This document shows, piece after piece, positions 1 to 8,362 of a stretch of DNA of 41,073 nucleotides. Positions within the stretch are counted from its first letter, which is position 1; each line of letters starts with the position of its first letter. Location of the stretch: NCBI GenBank assembly GCA_035352635.1, contig DAOPYA010000036.1:1-41073 (forward strand), read 5' to 3'. The notes beneath the pieces were generated by a model. That model was given only the letters and a program-made list of their open reading frames with translations, was not told the origin of the DNA and made no database searches. The translations under genes and the position numbers were made by a program. Source of the DNA: Rifleibacterium sp035352635. Lineage in GTDB: Bacteria; Muiribacteriota; Ozemobacteria; Ozemobacterales; Ozemobacteraceae.

Positions 1-20
1 AAAAATGCTTTTTTTTCACT

Positions 21-1235
21 CTACTTTCCTCCCGATGTTTTTATTTTAATGCCAAAACCACAGGGTATATCGCTTACCTTCTTGCCAGGGGCCTTAGAGA
101 TTATCGTTTTTTCAGGGCTGTCCAAATAGCATCTGCTTCCACCATCAAATATTATGGCAGAGTCAAAACCGAGCTCCATAAGATCTGCCTGAATTTTCTT
201 GCCTGTTTTCTCTGTTGTCACTGCTAAATAAAGATCACCTTTATGCATGCCAAAAAGGCTGTGGGTATTATCTGCCAACTGTGCGGATTCCCATGCAGAA
301 GTTACTTTAATTTCCTCGGTTGTTTTCCCCTTCTTTTTCTCAGTCTTCACATATTCTTGACTTGGTTGATTAAATTGTTGAATTTTCATAATCTCTTCAC
401 CGCTTATTGCCTTGCCGTTTTTAATAATCAGCACGCCCCCCGCCATAAGGCTTAAAACTGTTTTTTGGGGATTCTTTGAATCTTCGAAAGCTCGACAGGC
501 ACCCGCTTCGGAATTGTCAACGGTCAAGCCCAAAGCAAAGCTTCCATCTTTAAGCAGCGCCAGCGCCCCTCTGTTTTTGGTTTTAGGGTTATCTGAGAGG
601 TTTACGATTTTGCCATTGACGATTATCGCGCCAAGAATCTTTCTGTTGAAAAAGAAAGTTCCGTTGACAACGACATCATAGCGTCTTTTGCCGCCAGTGT
701 TAAAGTTGTCAAGAGAAGTATCCCTTAGCCCGTTCAAGTTTTTATGGCACAGCAGGATTTCAAAATTAGATACGTGTGCCGGAATATATCCTCTGCTCCG
801 TAACTTAGCCAGCAGGCTATTTTCTGAATCGGGAGTTGCTTGCAGGAAAGGCTTAGAAGAGCCCGGGGCAGGCAATAGGCCGAAATTGAAAGTCCATTGG
901 TTATTAAAGGCGTTCTTTTCAATTTTTATCTGTGCTTCAACGGCGGCAATGTGTTTGGATTTTTCTGTTTCGCTCATCTTGTAGAGATCAGCGTATGTAT
1001 TTGCCTGCTTAAGTATTTTTGCATGCTGCTTTTCGAGGCCGACCGCCTGCTCTTTCTGAAGTTGTTTTGCCAATTCCAGAGGCGGTTTTGCAGGTTTTTT
1101 ATTTAACAGGATTTCCAGTATCCCCAGAAATGTTTTTGCCTGGAAAACGTTCAGGGTTTCGCCTTCCTTGGCTTCAATAGCTTTCAGCTTCATTTTTGCG
1201 CTCTCGATAGGTGAAAGACTCTCTTTTTCTTTCAT
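21..1235 (-). CDS. Phosphodiester glycosidase (NAGPA/DUF2233-like) domain protein
   Basis: A 404-residue protein. The first ~110 residues are Lys/Glu/Ala-rich, probably helical or coiled, with no clear signal peptide. The rest resembles the phosphodiester glycosidase (NAGPA) fold. It has VVNGTFF near the start of the domain, RGALALLKDG, LMAGGVLI and, near the C-terminus, FDGGSRCYL, the counterpart of the family's DGGGSS active-site loop. Known members remove sugar phosphodiester caps or process exopolysaccharide; the substrate here cannot be told. The start is supported by AAGGA about 6 nt upstream. A sigma70-like promoter fits upstream (-35 TTGCTT, complement of 1295-1300; 17 nt; -10 TATGCT, complement of 1272-1277). 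It appears monocistronic. The domain call is fairly sure, the function is not. Confidence 0.7.
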   Translation of the reverse strand: MKEKESLSPIESAKMKLKAIEAKEGETLNVFQAKTFLGILEILLNKKPAKPPLELAKQLQKEQAVGLEKQHAKILKQANTYADLYKMSETEKSKHIAAVEAQIKIEKNAFNNQWTFNFGLLPAPGSSKPFLQATPDSENSLLAKLRSRGYIPAHVSNFEILLCHKNLNGLRDTSLDNFNTGGKRRYDVVVNGTFFFNRKILGAIIVNGKIVNLSDNPKTKNRGALALLKDGSFALGLTVDNSEAGACRAFEDSKNPQKTVLSLMAGGVLIIKNGKAISGEEIMKIQQFNQPSQEYVKTEKKKGKTTEEIKVTSAWESAQLADNTHSLFGMHKGDLYLAVTTEKTGKKIQADLMELGFDSAIIFDGGSRCYLDSPEKTIISKAPGKKVSDIPCGFGIKIKTSGGK

Positions 1236-1271
1236 GTTTTTTCCTTCGCTAAGATTCTCTGAGCCAATTTT

Positions 1272-1300
1272 AGCATATTTTTAGTATGATGTGGAAGCAA
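1272..1300 (-). promoter_or_regulatory. Candidate sigma70 promoter of the phosphodiester glycosidase gene
   Basis: On the minus strand TTGCTT (1295-1300) is followed after 17 nt by TATGCT (1272-1277). This lies about 40 nt upstream of the start codon at 1235. The hairpin at 1310-1336 sits just upstream of the -35. Confidence 0.4.
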
Positions 1301-1309
1301 TGGAAGAGA

Positions 1310-1336
1310 CCGAAACATAGCGTTGCTATTTTTCGG
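1310..1336. repeat. Short palindromic repeat, copy 1
   Basis: Arms CCGAAA (1310-1315) and TTTCGG (1331-1336) enclose an inner TAGC-GTT-GCTA hairpin (1318-1328). The same architecture with nearly the same sequence recurs at 10042-10072. Both copies lie in short intergenic gaps beside promoters of leftward genes, so this looks like a REP-type dispersed hairpin. Confidence 0.55.
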
Positions 1337-1456
1337 GTAACGGGTTTTAGAGTTTTCTGATTTTTATAAAACTTCCATCGCAGCCTTTGAATACTGTGTT
1401 TTTCGCATTTTTGGCAGTTCAGGGCGGTGCCGGCGAAGTTCTGGCAAGGTCTGCCG

Positions 1457-2167
1457 TCAGCAGTCGTGCAGGGAAAAGGCCTTGATGCTGAGGTTCAGGG
1501 CGGGGGCCTGCAGGGCGACAGCGGCCTGGTAATCGGTTGCCGGGCAGAAGTCTTTGAACAGCCATTTTTGTGCTTCGGCAGGGTCTTGCATTCTCGCCAG
1601 CAGAGCGCGTGGTTCATCGGGCTTGAATGAGATGACCGTGTGGCCAAGGCCGGCAATGCCCTCACCGGTTGCTTTAAGAATTGCTTCTTTGCGTGTCCAG
1701 CCCCGAAAAAAAGCTTCGGCCGGGGTAGGGGTTGCGTGATTTTGCCAGTCACTGCGTTCGTCGCTCGAAAAGAACCGGCGCAGCACTGCCTCAAAATCGA
1801 CCGGGCGTCGCAGATATTCAATATCGACGCCAACCGGGCAGCCGGCGATGGCGATCAGTGCCATGCTTCGGCTGTGCGAAATATTGAAATGCAGGTCAGG
1901 GTATTCTGGCAGATATGGCTTGCCATGCTCGTGGGTAGCGATTCTGATTGCCCCCGCCCTGACGTTGAGCAGGCGTGCGAGCAGCAAGCGCAGACCGCCG
2001 TGGGCCGCAATGAACATATCGCGGGCCGCGGCATTGCTGTAGCGGTTCAATCTCGATTGTTCTTCAGCGGCCAGGCAGTCGGTGAGGGCCGGGGTACGGC
2101 TCAGAAGTGCCGTTGTCTCGATAACATGCACCACCACGTCGCCGGCGCCTGAACAACATTCACGCAT
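1457..2167 (-). CDS. 4'-phosphopantetheinyl transferase, Sfp type
   Basis: This 236-residue protein transfers the phosphopantetheine arm from CoA to the serine of acyl carrier domains. The family signature is complete: PVGVDIE at ~111-117, with Asp115 and Glu117 as Mg2+ ligands, and FFRGWTRKEAILKATGEG at ~153-170, with the W-x3-KE motif at Lys160-Glu161. An upstream HFNISHS segment at ~93-99 also matches. The length is typical for Sfp/EntD-type enzymes. It is the second gene of a leftward operon, starting 6 nt after the stop of pfaD, so its natural client is probably the ACP array of a PUFA-type synthase. No such synthase lies within the window. Family confidence is high; the client is inferred from context. 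Confidence 0.9.
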   Translation of the reverse strand: MRECCSGAGDVVVHVIETTALLSRTPALTDCLAAEEQSRLNRYSNAAARDMFIAAHGGLRLLLARLLNVRAGAIRIATHEHGKPYLPEYPDLHFNISHSRSMALIAIAGCPVGVDIEYLRRPVDFEAVLRRFFSSDERSDWQNHATPTPAEAFFRGWTRKEAILKATGEGIAGLGHTVISFKPDEPRALLARMQDPAEAQKWLFKDFCPATDYQAAVALQAPALNLSIKAFSLHDC

Positions 2168-2173
2168 GCCTTT

Positions 2174-3841
2174 TCAGATCAGTTTGCGAATCTGCTCGAG
2201 GGTCAGTGGCCCAACGCTGCCGAGTGGGTCAGCAAAATTGATGCCCTGATTGCGCAGCTGGGTCAGGCGCAGTTCAAGCGCCGAACCATAGAGCAGGTTC
2301 ATTGCCACATCGACGACCTTGCGGTTTTCGGGCTTCTCAAAGTGGCTGCCTTTGGCCCATTCATTGAAAGCACCCATAGCCGGGCCGCACCAGACCTGAA
2401 AATCAACTTTGCGATTTTCTTCGCCACTGACTGCCCAACGGGGTGACAGGCCAAGATACCATCTGAAGATCAGAGCCATCTTGTGATGCGGGTCAGCCGT
2501 GGCTTTGTCGAGCTGTGACGGGTCACGCTGCCTGAAAAAGTCAGCGGTGCCTGCCCAGATGTTGTCGATGGTTTCCTGAAAAATCGTTTTTTCCAGCGTC
2601 TGCCTGTCGGCCGCCGGTATGCTTTCAATGCTGTCGTAGCGCCGATAAATGTCATAAAGTTTCTGGGCTCGCATCGCAAACATGGTTCCACGTTTGAGAA
2701 CCTGAACGGTAACGCCCATTTCGAACATGTCGCCGGCCGGTGCCATGGCCGTATCAGCCTGACCAGCATTGGCGAGCATCAGACGGGCAGCGTCGGAAGT
2801 GCCTGATTCAATGCACGCCTGATGAACCGAGCCAACCACCAGGTAAGCGGCGCCCATTGCCAGAGCCGCGGCAGCTGATGCCGGGGTACCTGTACCGCCA
2901 CCAAAACCGACCCGCAATGGCATCGGGTATTTATATTCAGCCTGCAATCTGTTTTTAAGAGCAATCATCGTCGGGTGCAGCGATACGGCCGGGCGGTTGT
3001 CAGTGTGCCCGCCTGAATCGGCTTCTGAGGTTAGATCCTGGGCAACGGGAATCCGGGCGGCCAGTTTGGCCTGATGCTCGGTGATTACCCCGCTGTCAAC
3101 GAGTTTTTGCAGCATTTTGTCGGGCGGTGGCGCGAAAAATTTTGCGGCCACTTCGACGCGACTGACCTTGGCGATGACCTTGTTCGGCGTGATGATATTG
3201 CCCTGTGCGTCTTCGTGAATGCCAGTTACCCGGTAGCGCACCAGCGGCAGCGACATGGCCAGAAACGCCGAAGCCTCGACCAGACGAATTTCGTGCTTGA
3301 GATAAAGGTCAACGATAGCGTCTTCAAGACCTTTTTCATTCGGGCTATGAATGAGGTTGAACCCGTATAGAACCGGTTCTGCAAGGCTTTTCATTTTGAG
3401 AATCGACTGCTCGACCCGGGCTGGTGACTGGCCGGCCGCGCCGATGAAACCAAGCATGCCATTGCGGCCGAGTTCAATCGCTATTTCGGGTGAGCTGATG
3501 CCGTGCGCCATCGACCCGCCAATATAGGCGTATTTCAGGCCGTGGTCCTGGCAAAAAGATGCGTCACCAAGTTTTTCGAGTATCGCGGGTGCGGCGAAAC
3601 CCAGCAGCGGCAGAGAAGCTGCCGGTCGGGCCGTCAGGTCGAACGACAGTTCACCCTGATTGCTCAGACAGATTTCGCCGTCTTTCAGAACCGCAAAAAC
3701 CGGTCGGTTCAAATCGCCAAGAAGGTCAGCAATGCCGGCCCCGTCTGAAACGAGTGTTGTAACCGGGCCTTTCCACCAGCCAGTATGTGCTTGCTGTGAG
3801 AATGACGGCCAGATTAATTTGCTGTTAAATGAAAGACTCAT
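2174..3841 (-). CDS. pfaD: PfaD-family enoyl reductase (PUFA/polyketide synthase component)
   Basis: A 555-residue TIM-barrel flavoenzyme of the PfaD family, the trans-acting enoyl reductase of polyunsaturated fatty acid synthases and some trans-AT polyketide synthases. The N-terminal ~100 residues are the usual PfaD cap. The flavin-binding region carries GFGGGTGTP near residue 313, followed by the characteristic AMGAAYLVVGSVHQA and DMFEMGVTVQVLKRGTMF stretches. Length matches the family (about 530-560). RBS CGGAGG lies ~10 nt before the ATG. A sigma70 promoter fits at 3892-3920 (minus). The gene is followed at 6 nt by a PPTase, and a KS/acyltransferase fusion lies 2.4 kb upstream. PfaA/B/C are absent here, so it either serves a distant synthase or is an orphan. 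Confidence 0.9.
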   Translation of the reverse strand: MSLSFNSKLIWPSFSQQAHTGWWKGPVTTLVSDGAGIADLLGDLNRPVFAVLKDGEICLSNQGELSFDLTARPAASLPLLGFAAPAILEKLGDASFCQDHGLKYAYIGGSMAHGISSPEIAIELGRNGMLGFIGAAGQSPARVEQSILKMKSLAEPVLYGFNLIHSPNEKGLEDAIVDLYLKHEIRLVEASAFLAMSLPLVRYRVTGIHEDAQGNIITPNKVIAKVSRVEVAAKFFAPPPDKMLQKLVDSGVITEHQAKLAARIPVAQDLTSEADSGGHTDNRPAVSLHPTMIALKNRLQAEYKYPMPLRVGFGGGTGTPASAAAALAMGAAYLVVGSVHQACIESGTSDAARLMLANAGQADTAMAPAGDMFEMGVTVQVLKRGTMFAMRAQKLYDIYRRYDSIESIPAADRQTLEKTIFQETIDNIWAGTADFFRQRDPSQLDKATADPHHKMALIFRWYLGLSPRWAVSGEENRKVDFQVWCGPAMGAFNEWAKGSHFEKPENRKVVDVAMNLLYGSALELRLTQLRNQGINFADPLGSVGPLTLEQIRKLI

Positions 3842-3885
3842 GGGGAGCGTGCCTCCGCTGTTTCAGTGTGGGGTAAGTTTTGCTG

Positions 3886-3951
3886 TTGCCAATACTAACT
3901 TAAAAATCAGCAAAAAACAATTGGCAAAAAATTTGCGGCGTCGATTGGCAA
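3886..3951. promoter_or_regulatory. pfaD promoter with three ATTGGCAA-type boxes
   Basis: In the divergent pfaD/cvfB gap the minus strand has TTGTTT (3915-3920), 17 nt, then TAGTAT (3892-3897), a good sigma70 promoter giving a ~45 nt leader for pfaD. The octamer ATTGGCAA occurs at 3920-3927 and 3944-3951, and its complement TTGCCAAT at 3886-3893. One box overlaps the -10/+1 and one abuts the -35, as expected of a repressor operator. The regulator is unknown. Confidence 0.45.
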
Positions 3952-4001
3952 ATTTAATGTTAGAATGGCGGGCATAGAAACCTTACGGCATGGAGAAGCA
4001 G

Positions 4002-4856
4002 ATGGCTAACCCTGGAATGTTCAACAAACTGAAGGTGACCCGCAGTGTCGCCGCCGGAATCTACGTCGATGCCGGCAAATACGGCGAACTGATGCTTCCC
4101 GGCTGGGATGTAACCGTAGCCGCCGAAACCGGTTCTGAGATCGATGTTTTTTTGTTCTCAGACCCCGAAGGCCGCATGGTTGCCAGTATGCGGCGGCCGC
4201 TTGCCATGCCGGGCGAAGCCGCGCTGCTGAAGGTCGGGGCCGTGACCGCCAGTGGCGCCCTTCTCGAATGGGGCATGCCGAAAAACCTTTTTGTACCACT
4301 TAAAGAACAGGCCCAGAAGATGGTTAAAGGCTTTTCTTATGTAGTTTATGTGAATTGTGACCGCAAAACCGGCACTATTACAGGCTCAAGCCTGCTCGAA
4401 AAGTTTCTGACAACCACTCCTGGCGGCCTGGCATTGAACCAGGAAGTCGAGTTGCTGATCTGTGACGAAAGCGAACTTGGTTACCGTGCTGTGATCAACC
4501 ATACCGGCCTGGGTTTTCTTTACCGCAATGACCTCTTCAGAAGCATCAAAATCGGCGAAAAAACCACCGGTTTCGTTAAGAATATCCGTGAAGACGGCCG
4601 CGTCGATCTCTATCTTCAGAAACCCGGTTATGAAAAAATAATCGACATCGGCGACCAGGTCTACGATAAACTGCGCAGCGCCGGCGGCTTTTTAGCGGTT
4701 ACCGACAAAAGCTCGCCCGAAGAGATCTCTGCCCTGTTCGGCACCAGCAAAAAAAACTATAAAAAAGCGGTCGGCGGGCTTTATAAAAAAGGCCTGATCA
4801 GCATCGAAGAAACCGGTATCCGCATCGTCGCCGAGCCGGCCACCAAAAAAAAGTAG
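4002..4856 (+). CDS. cvfB: CvfB-like S1-domain RNA-binding protein
   Basis: This 284-residue protein resembles the CvfB/YitL family, cytoplasmic RNA-binding proteins with tandem S1-like OB folds and a C-terminal winged helix. The N-terminus (VAAGIYVDAGKYGELMLPG) is the typical first S1 module. A second OB module ends near residue 135, and a third is marked by GFVKNIREDGRVDLYLQKPG. The C-terminal winged helix includes SPEEISALFGTSKKNYKKAV. I chose ATG 4002 because GGAGAAG lies 3-10 nt upstream; an ATG at 3990 is in frame but the SD sequence overlaps it. The gene is divergent from pfaD and probably single. In Firmicutes the family affects virulence gene expression; the role here is general RNA metabolism at most. 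Confidence 0.8.
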   Translation: MANPGMFNKLKVTRSVAAGIYVDAGKYGELMLPGWDVTVAAETGSEIDVFLFSDPEGRMVASMRRPLAMPGEAALLKVGAVTASGALLEWGMPKNLFVPLKEQAQKMVKGFSYVVYVNCDRKTGTITGSSLLEKFLTTTPGGLALNQEVELLICDESELGYRAVINHTGLGFLYRNDLFRSIKIGEKTTGFVKNIREDGRVDLYLQKPGYEKIIDIGDQVYDKLRSAGGFLAVTDKSSPEEISALFGTSKKNYKKAVGGLYKKGLISIEETGIRIVAEPATKKK

Positions 4857-4868
4857 TCGGCCTGGGCG

Positions 4869-4988
4869 CTAGAGCAGCAATTCTCGGTCAAGTTTGCTGC
4901 ATCGAACAAAATCATCTTTATAGAATTGCTGTGCTTCAAGGCCGGTCGTTGCCAGAAAGCTTTCTTGCCATCGCGACAGATTTTTTCA
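4869..4988 (-). pseudogene. Possible C-terminal gene remnant, unrecognised
   Basis: On the minus strand about 38 codons with protein-like composition end in TAG (complement of 4869-4871). They include LSRWQESFLATTGLEAQQFY and DDFVRCSKLDRELLL. An in-frame TGA precedes them and there is no start codon or RBS. This may be the surviving tail of a lost gene or chance; the family is not recognised. Confidence 0.2.
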
Positions 4989-5084
4989 TTGCCAGCAGGG
5001 CCAGCGAAAAGCTAAAATGGCACGGTTGACTAATGGTCGCTTAAAACAGCGATGTTTCTGATAAATAAATTTATGGAGGTTTAT

Positions 5085-5933
5085 ATGAGAAGATTACTGA
5101 TAGCTGTGATTATGCTGAGTTTCTGTTCAGCCGCTTTTGCCGGTCTCGATGCCAAAGTTTCGCTTGATTTTCGCGATACCGATGTGCGTGAAATTCTTAA
5201 AACCCTCGTCGCAAAAGCTGATATGGGCCTCGTTCTCGACGAAGCTGTCGCCGGCAAAATCACTCTTACGTTTAAAAACACGCCGATTCGCGAGGCGATC
5301 GACCTGGTGAGCATTGCCGCAGGTTTTCCATGGTTTCGCAAGGGGAATCATATTATAGTTTCTGATTTTCGCAAGATCCCGGGCCTGACAAAAGTTGTTG
5401 CCATGAAGCATATCAGTGCTGATGCAGCCGCCCATGTTCTTTCGCAATCACAGATTGGCGAAGTTAAAGTCGTGGTGAGCAGCAATAACCGCCTCGTGCT
5501 GACGGGTGATCGCAACGGCGTCGAACGCGCCATGCGCATCGTTGCCGGCATCGACAAGCCCACCCGCCTCATAAAGGGTTCTTTGCAGATTATGCATGGC
5601 GGCGCGGTGCTCGAAACCTTTAATTTTCAGACTGGTAGCAACAATTCAATATCGTTTCTCACAAAGGGCAAACAAAAGACCGCTACCGAAGGCAAAAAGG
5701 CCAAAGCCACAGCTTCGGTCATTGACTGCAGCATCTTTATTGCCGGCGGCGTTACTACCAGCCAACTCTCTGGCAGCATTAAACTCAAAATCGACCTGAA
5801 CGACAAGGCCGCCCGCCAGGAATGCACCCACAAATTTTCTGGGGTCTTCACTGCCCCAAAAGGCAAGCCGGTTCTGCTGTTCGCCACCGAAAAACGCTCG
5901 CCCCTCAAAGTCGTTCTGACCTGGCAAGACTGA
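5085..5933 (+). CDS. Exported STN (secretin/TonB N-terminal) domain protein
   Basis: A 282-residue protein with a clear Sec signal peptide (RRLLIAVIMLSFCSAAFA, cleavage near residue 19). The mature N-terminus matches an STN domain: VSLDFRDTDVREILKTLVAK, then GKITLTFKNTPIREAIDLV at ~50-70. It is followed by a secretin-N-like segment (AADAAHVLSQ-type, then NNRLVLTGDRNGVERAMRIV). The secretin beta-barrel is absent; the last ~120 residues are an unassigned beta-rich region. ATG 5085 is preferred over 5052 because GGAGGT (5075-5080) is correctly spaced. STN domains occur in secretins and in TonB-dependent receptors, so a periplasmic assembly or sensing role is possible. No partner genes lie nearby. 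Confidence 0.7.
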   Translation: MRRLLIAVIMLSFCSAAFAGLDAKVSLDFRDTDVREILKTLVAKADMGLVLDEAVAGKITLTFKNTPIREAIDLVSIAAGFPWFRKGNHIIVSDFRKIPGLTKVVAMKHISADAAAHVLSQSQIGEVKVVVSSNNRLVLTGDRNGVERAMRIVAGIDKPTRLIKGSLQIMHGGAVLETFNFQTGSNNSISFLTKGKQKTATEGKKAKATASVIDCSIFIAGGVTTSQLSGSIKLKIDLNDKAARQECTHKFSGVFTAPKGKPVLLFATEKRSPLKVVLTWQD

Positions 5934-6073
5934 ACCCCGACAAACCGCCCAGATTGCCCCCCTGCTGGAATTTTCGCGGGCGCTGGTTGTCTAAACCTCG
6001 CGTTGAGCCAGTTCTGCTTCATTCAGCAGGGTTTAAAATTACATACAAAAGCTTATTGAATGTTTCAATGCAA

Positions 6074-6163
6074 GGCGTGGAGAGAAGACGGGATTACTTT
6101 TTCGGAAGCTTGTGAGCGAAGCGAATCGCTGTAGAAAAAGTAACCCGGCTGATAGGCCACGCC
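6074..6163. repeat. 90-nt nested inverted repeat (structured intergenic element)
   Basis: Three nested stems share one axis. The outer is GGCGTGG (6074-6080) with CCACGCC (6157-6163). The middle is CGGGATTACTTTTTC (6089-6103) with GAAAAAGTAACCCG (6134-6147), one bulge. The inner is AGCGA (6115-6119) with TCGCT (6126-6130). It sits between the ends of two convergent genes (stops at 5933 and 6223), so it may act as a bidirectional terminator/stabiliser, a REP-like unit or a non-autonomous element. Confidence 0.6.
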
Positions 6164-6222
6164 GTCGAATCGGTGAGAAATACTGAATGTGCTCTTATAT
6201 AGAATTCATCTCGGTTAAGGGG

Positions 6223-8202
6223 TCATGAAAACTTGGTTTTGATGTGGCCGAGGAAATTTTTAAGAACCGGCGGAATATCTGGGTTTTTGGGATCGACCTT
6301 GCCTGACTGAACGGCTTTGGCGAGTTGAGCCGTTTCTTCGCAGGGGTCGTCGATTTTTTGCAGAATGGCGAACAGCATGGCCTGCATTTTGGGGAACCCA
6401 AAAGTATCAATGAAGAAACGGGTTTTGGCTTCGAAGGTCTTGTCGGGCGTCAGTGGGTGATCTTCGTCTTTGCCTGGCCCGAGGTTGTTGATCAGATCCA
6501 TGAGGAACCGCGGGCGCTGACCGTAGGGCATTTTCTTCAGCTGCTCAGGCATGATCGGTGCGCCGATCAGGTAATCCTGTTTGCCGTTGCCATAGGGAAA
6601 ATCAAAGCGTTCATCAGTCGGTGTGACCGGCAGACCGCCGACAAAGCGCAACGGCACCAGTGGCAGATTCTTGTCGATGGCCATATCGAGAAAAATTGAA
6701 CTCAGGCGCGTCACAGGCTGATTGGCGGCTGAAGATCTTGTGCCTTCAACATGCACCAGCAGAGACGCTTCCTGTTTGCCGGCCTTTTTAAGAGTATCGA
6801 TCAACTGTTGCGGGTTCTGCCGGTCAAAATACATCAACCTGAAAGGGTGATTCTCGCCGAGCGAATCGCAGGCAAAGGCGAGCAGAAAGGCCAGCCAGGC
6901 ATTAACATGATCTGGCTTGGCGACGGCCTGCACCTGCATGCCGGTCATTACATGCGCCATAGCCATAAACAGCGGTGATTCGAGGCCCACCTGATGATTG
7001 GCGAGAAAAACCACCGGCCGGGCCGCGACTTCGGCGAAGGCAGCCGGGTTCTGAACGACAACGCGGCTGACGAAGGTTCCGAAAAGGGCGCCGAGCAGGT
7101 CGTGGAAAAAGCGGCGCGAACCGTCATGCTTTACCCAGCGCTCGCGAACCTTTTTCCAGTCGAGAGTCGCATCGTCAGAACCATCTTCAGGAAGATGATT
7201 GAAAGGCAGATTAAGACATGACCCGTCAGCGGCCAGCACGATATCAGAAACTGGCAGACGGGCAAACCTGGCGTATTGCTCAGCGCGGCTTGAACCTTGA
7301 ATCTTGTGCGCTGGCGCCGTTGCTGCCGATGACGCAGCATTTGCTGAGGCTGATGCCAATGCCGAAGATGCGCTGCGGTCTGCAAGCGTTGCTGCTGCCT
7401 GCCCGGGGGGCTGTGTTGCAAAATTAATCACTGCCGCGTCAACGCCAGAAATGACCGCGAGAATCTGGTCGCCATCACGCTCGGCATCGCTGAGACGGCG
7501 CAGAGCAAACATGCTCAGACCTTCGCGCAACTGTGATGAAGCGTTGCCTTCAGCGCCTGGCATTTCGGCCCATGAATAAACTGTGTGAACTGAATCAACG
7601 CTGCCAGCGATGATCAGGTCTGCGCTGCCGGCCTGAAGTTCACGAACAGCGGCACCAAGCCATGAGATTGTGCCAGGCAGCGGCGCAGAGCCTGTGACGG
7701 GGCTAACAGAAAACCCAAAGTGCCGGGCAAACAATTCGGCAACATCAATCTGGCTGGTGGCGCTCAAAGCTTGTGAGTCGGTGATCTGGGGTTGACGTCT
7801 TTCGAGAACGACTCTGACCTGATCGGCCTTAATGCAGCCCTTCTTAAAGCTCAGAGTGTCTTCGAGTGCCTGTTGGGCAAGAAAAAGACCGAGAACCGGC
7901 ATGACCGCAGAAATTTTAAGAACTTCAGGTGGAATCTCGAAGCCCCCGGCCGGCAGACTGCCCGAAGACAGCAGACCGCTCTGCATGACGAAACCTTTGA
8001 GGTTTTTCAGATCGTTTTCGCTGAAAAACTCGCTGAAGGGCCACTGGGACGTGGCGAGGCCTGCCAACAAACCCTTCAGGCCGAGCAGGTTCGGCCAGAA
8101 AGCCCTGGCTGCCATAGCCACCGGAAAAAGGGCGCTTTTTCCAACAATTGCTACCGGTGCGGGTTTATCTGCGTTATGCGTCATCTGCGACATGTTTACC
8201 AT
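6223..8202 (-). CDS. Inactive ketosynthase (CLF-like) fused to PlsC-type acyltransferase
   Basis: A 659-residue two-domain protein. Residues ~15-290 resemble the N-terminal half of a beta-ketoacyl synthase (opening PVAIVGKSALFP; later GSADLIIAGSVDSVHTVYSW). The nucleophile region reads PGTISWLGAAVREL without the cysteine, and the His-containing C-terminal half is missing, so it cannot condense; it is chain-length-factor-like. An Ala/Ser-rich linker (~270-310) follows. Then comes a 1-acyl-glycerol-3-phosphate acyltransferase domain with NHQVGLES (HX4E, ~residue 402) and VEGTRSS (~487). Some PUFA synthase subunits (Sorangium-type Pfa3) end in such an acyltransferase, and pfaD/PPTase lie nearby, so it may release PUFA-type acyl chains into lipid. 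The start may instead be the ATG at 8193. Confidence 0.75.
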   Translation of the reverse strand: MVNMSQMTHNADKPAPVAIVGKSALFPVAMAARAFWPNLLGLKGLLAGLATSQWPFSEFFSENDLKNLKGFVMQSGLLSSGSLPAGGFEIPPEVLKISAVMPVLGLFLAQQALEDTLSFKKGCIKADQVRVVLERRQPQITDSQALSATSQIDVAELFARHFGFSVSPVTGSAPLPGTISWLGAAVRELQAGSADLIIAGSVDSVHTVYSWAEMPGAEGNASSQLREGLSMFALRRLSDAERDGDQILAVISGVDAAVINFATQPPGQAAATLADRSASSALASASANAASSAATAPAHKIQGSSRAEQYARFARLPVSDIVLAADGSCLNLPFNHLPEDGSDDATLDWKKVRERWVKHDGSRRFFHDLLGALFGTFVSRVVVQNPAAFAEVAARPVVFLANHQVGLESPLFMAMAHVMTGMQVQAVAKPDHVNAWLAFLLAFACDSLGENHPFRLMYFDRQNPQQLIDTLKKAGKQEASLLVHVEGTRSSAANQPVTRLSSIFLDMAIDKNLPLVPLRFVGGLPVTPTDERFDFPYGNGKQDYLIGAPIMPEQLKKMPYGQRPRFLMDLINNLGPGKDEDHPLTPDKTFEAKTRFFIDTFGFPKMQAMLFAILQKIDDPCEETAQLAKAVQSGKVDPKNPDIPPVLKNFLGHIKTKFS

Positions 8203-8236
8203 CCGTTTAAGACTTTTTGGGGATTAGAATATACAC

Positions 8237-8265
8237 TAATTATACGATTCTGAGAATCCCGAAAT
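8237..8265 (-). promoter_or_regulatory. Possible -10 region of the KS/acyltransferase gene
   Basis: The minus strand reads TCGGGATTCTC, 7 nt, TATAAT upstream of the start at 8202. The same TCGGGATTCTC followed by TATAAT (4 nt spacing) occurs upstream of the C92-type gene (minus, 10003-10023). No good -35 is visible in either case. Confidence 0.25.
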
Positions 8266-8290
8266 TTTCACTATATTGAAAGTGCCATAA

Positions 8291-8344
8291 ATTGTCTGGA
8301 GTGACGAAGGCGTGAAAAATGTTGAGATTGTCGATTATCATTGA
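8291..8344 (+). pseudogene. Remnant C-terminus of HigB-type toxin
   Basis: Seventeen codons ending in TGA read IVWSDEGVKNVEIVDYH. The ending VEIVDYH is typical of RelE-fold HigB toxins encoded directly upstream of HigA. In-frame TAA at 8288-8290 cuts off the frame and nothing upstream resembles the rest of the toxin. It lies 18 nt before the higA start, in the expected higBA order. Confidence 0.55.
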
Positions 8345-8362
8345 TTAAAGGAAGTGATAAAC

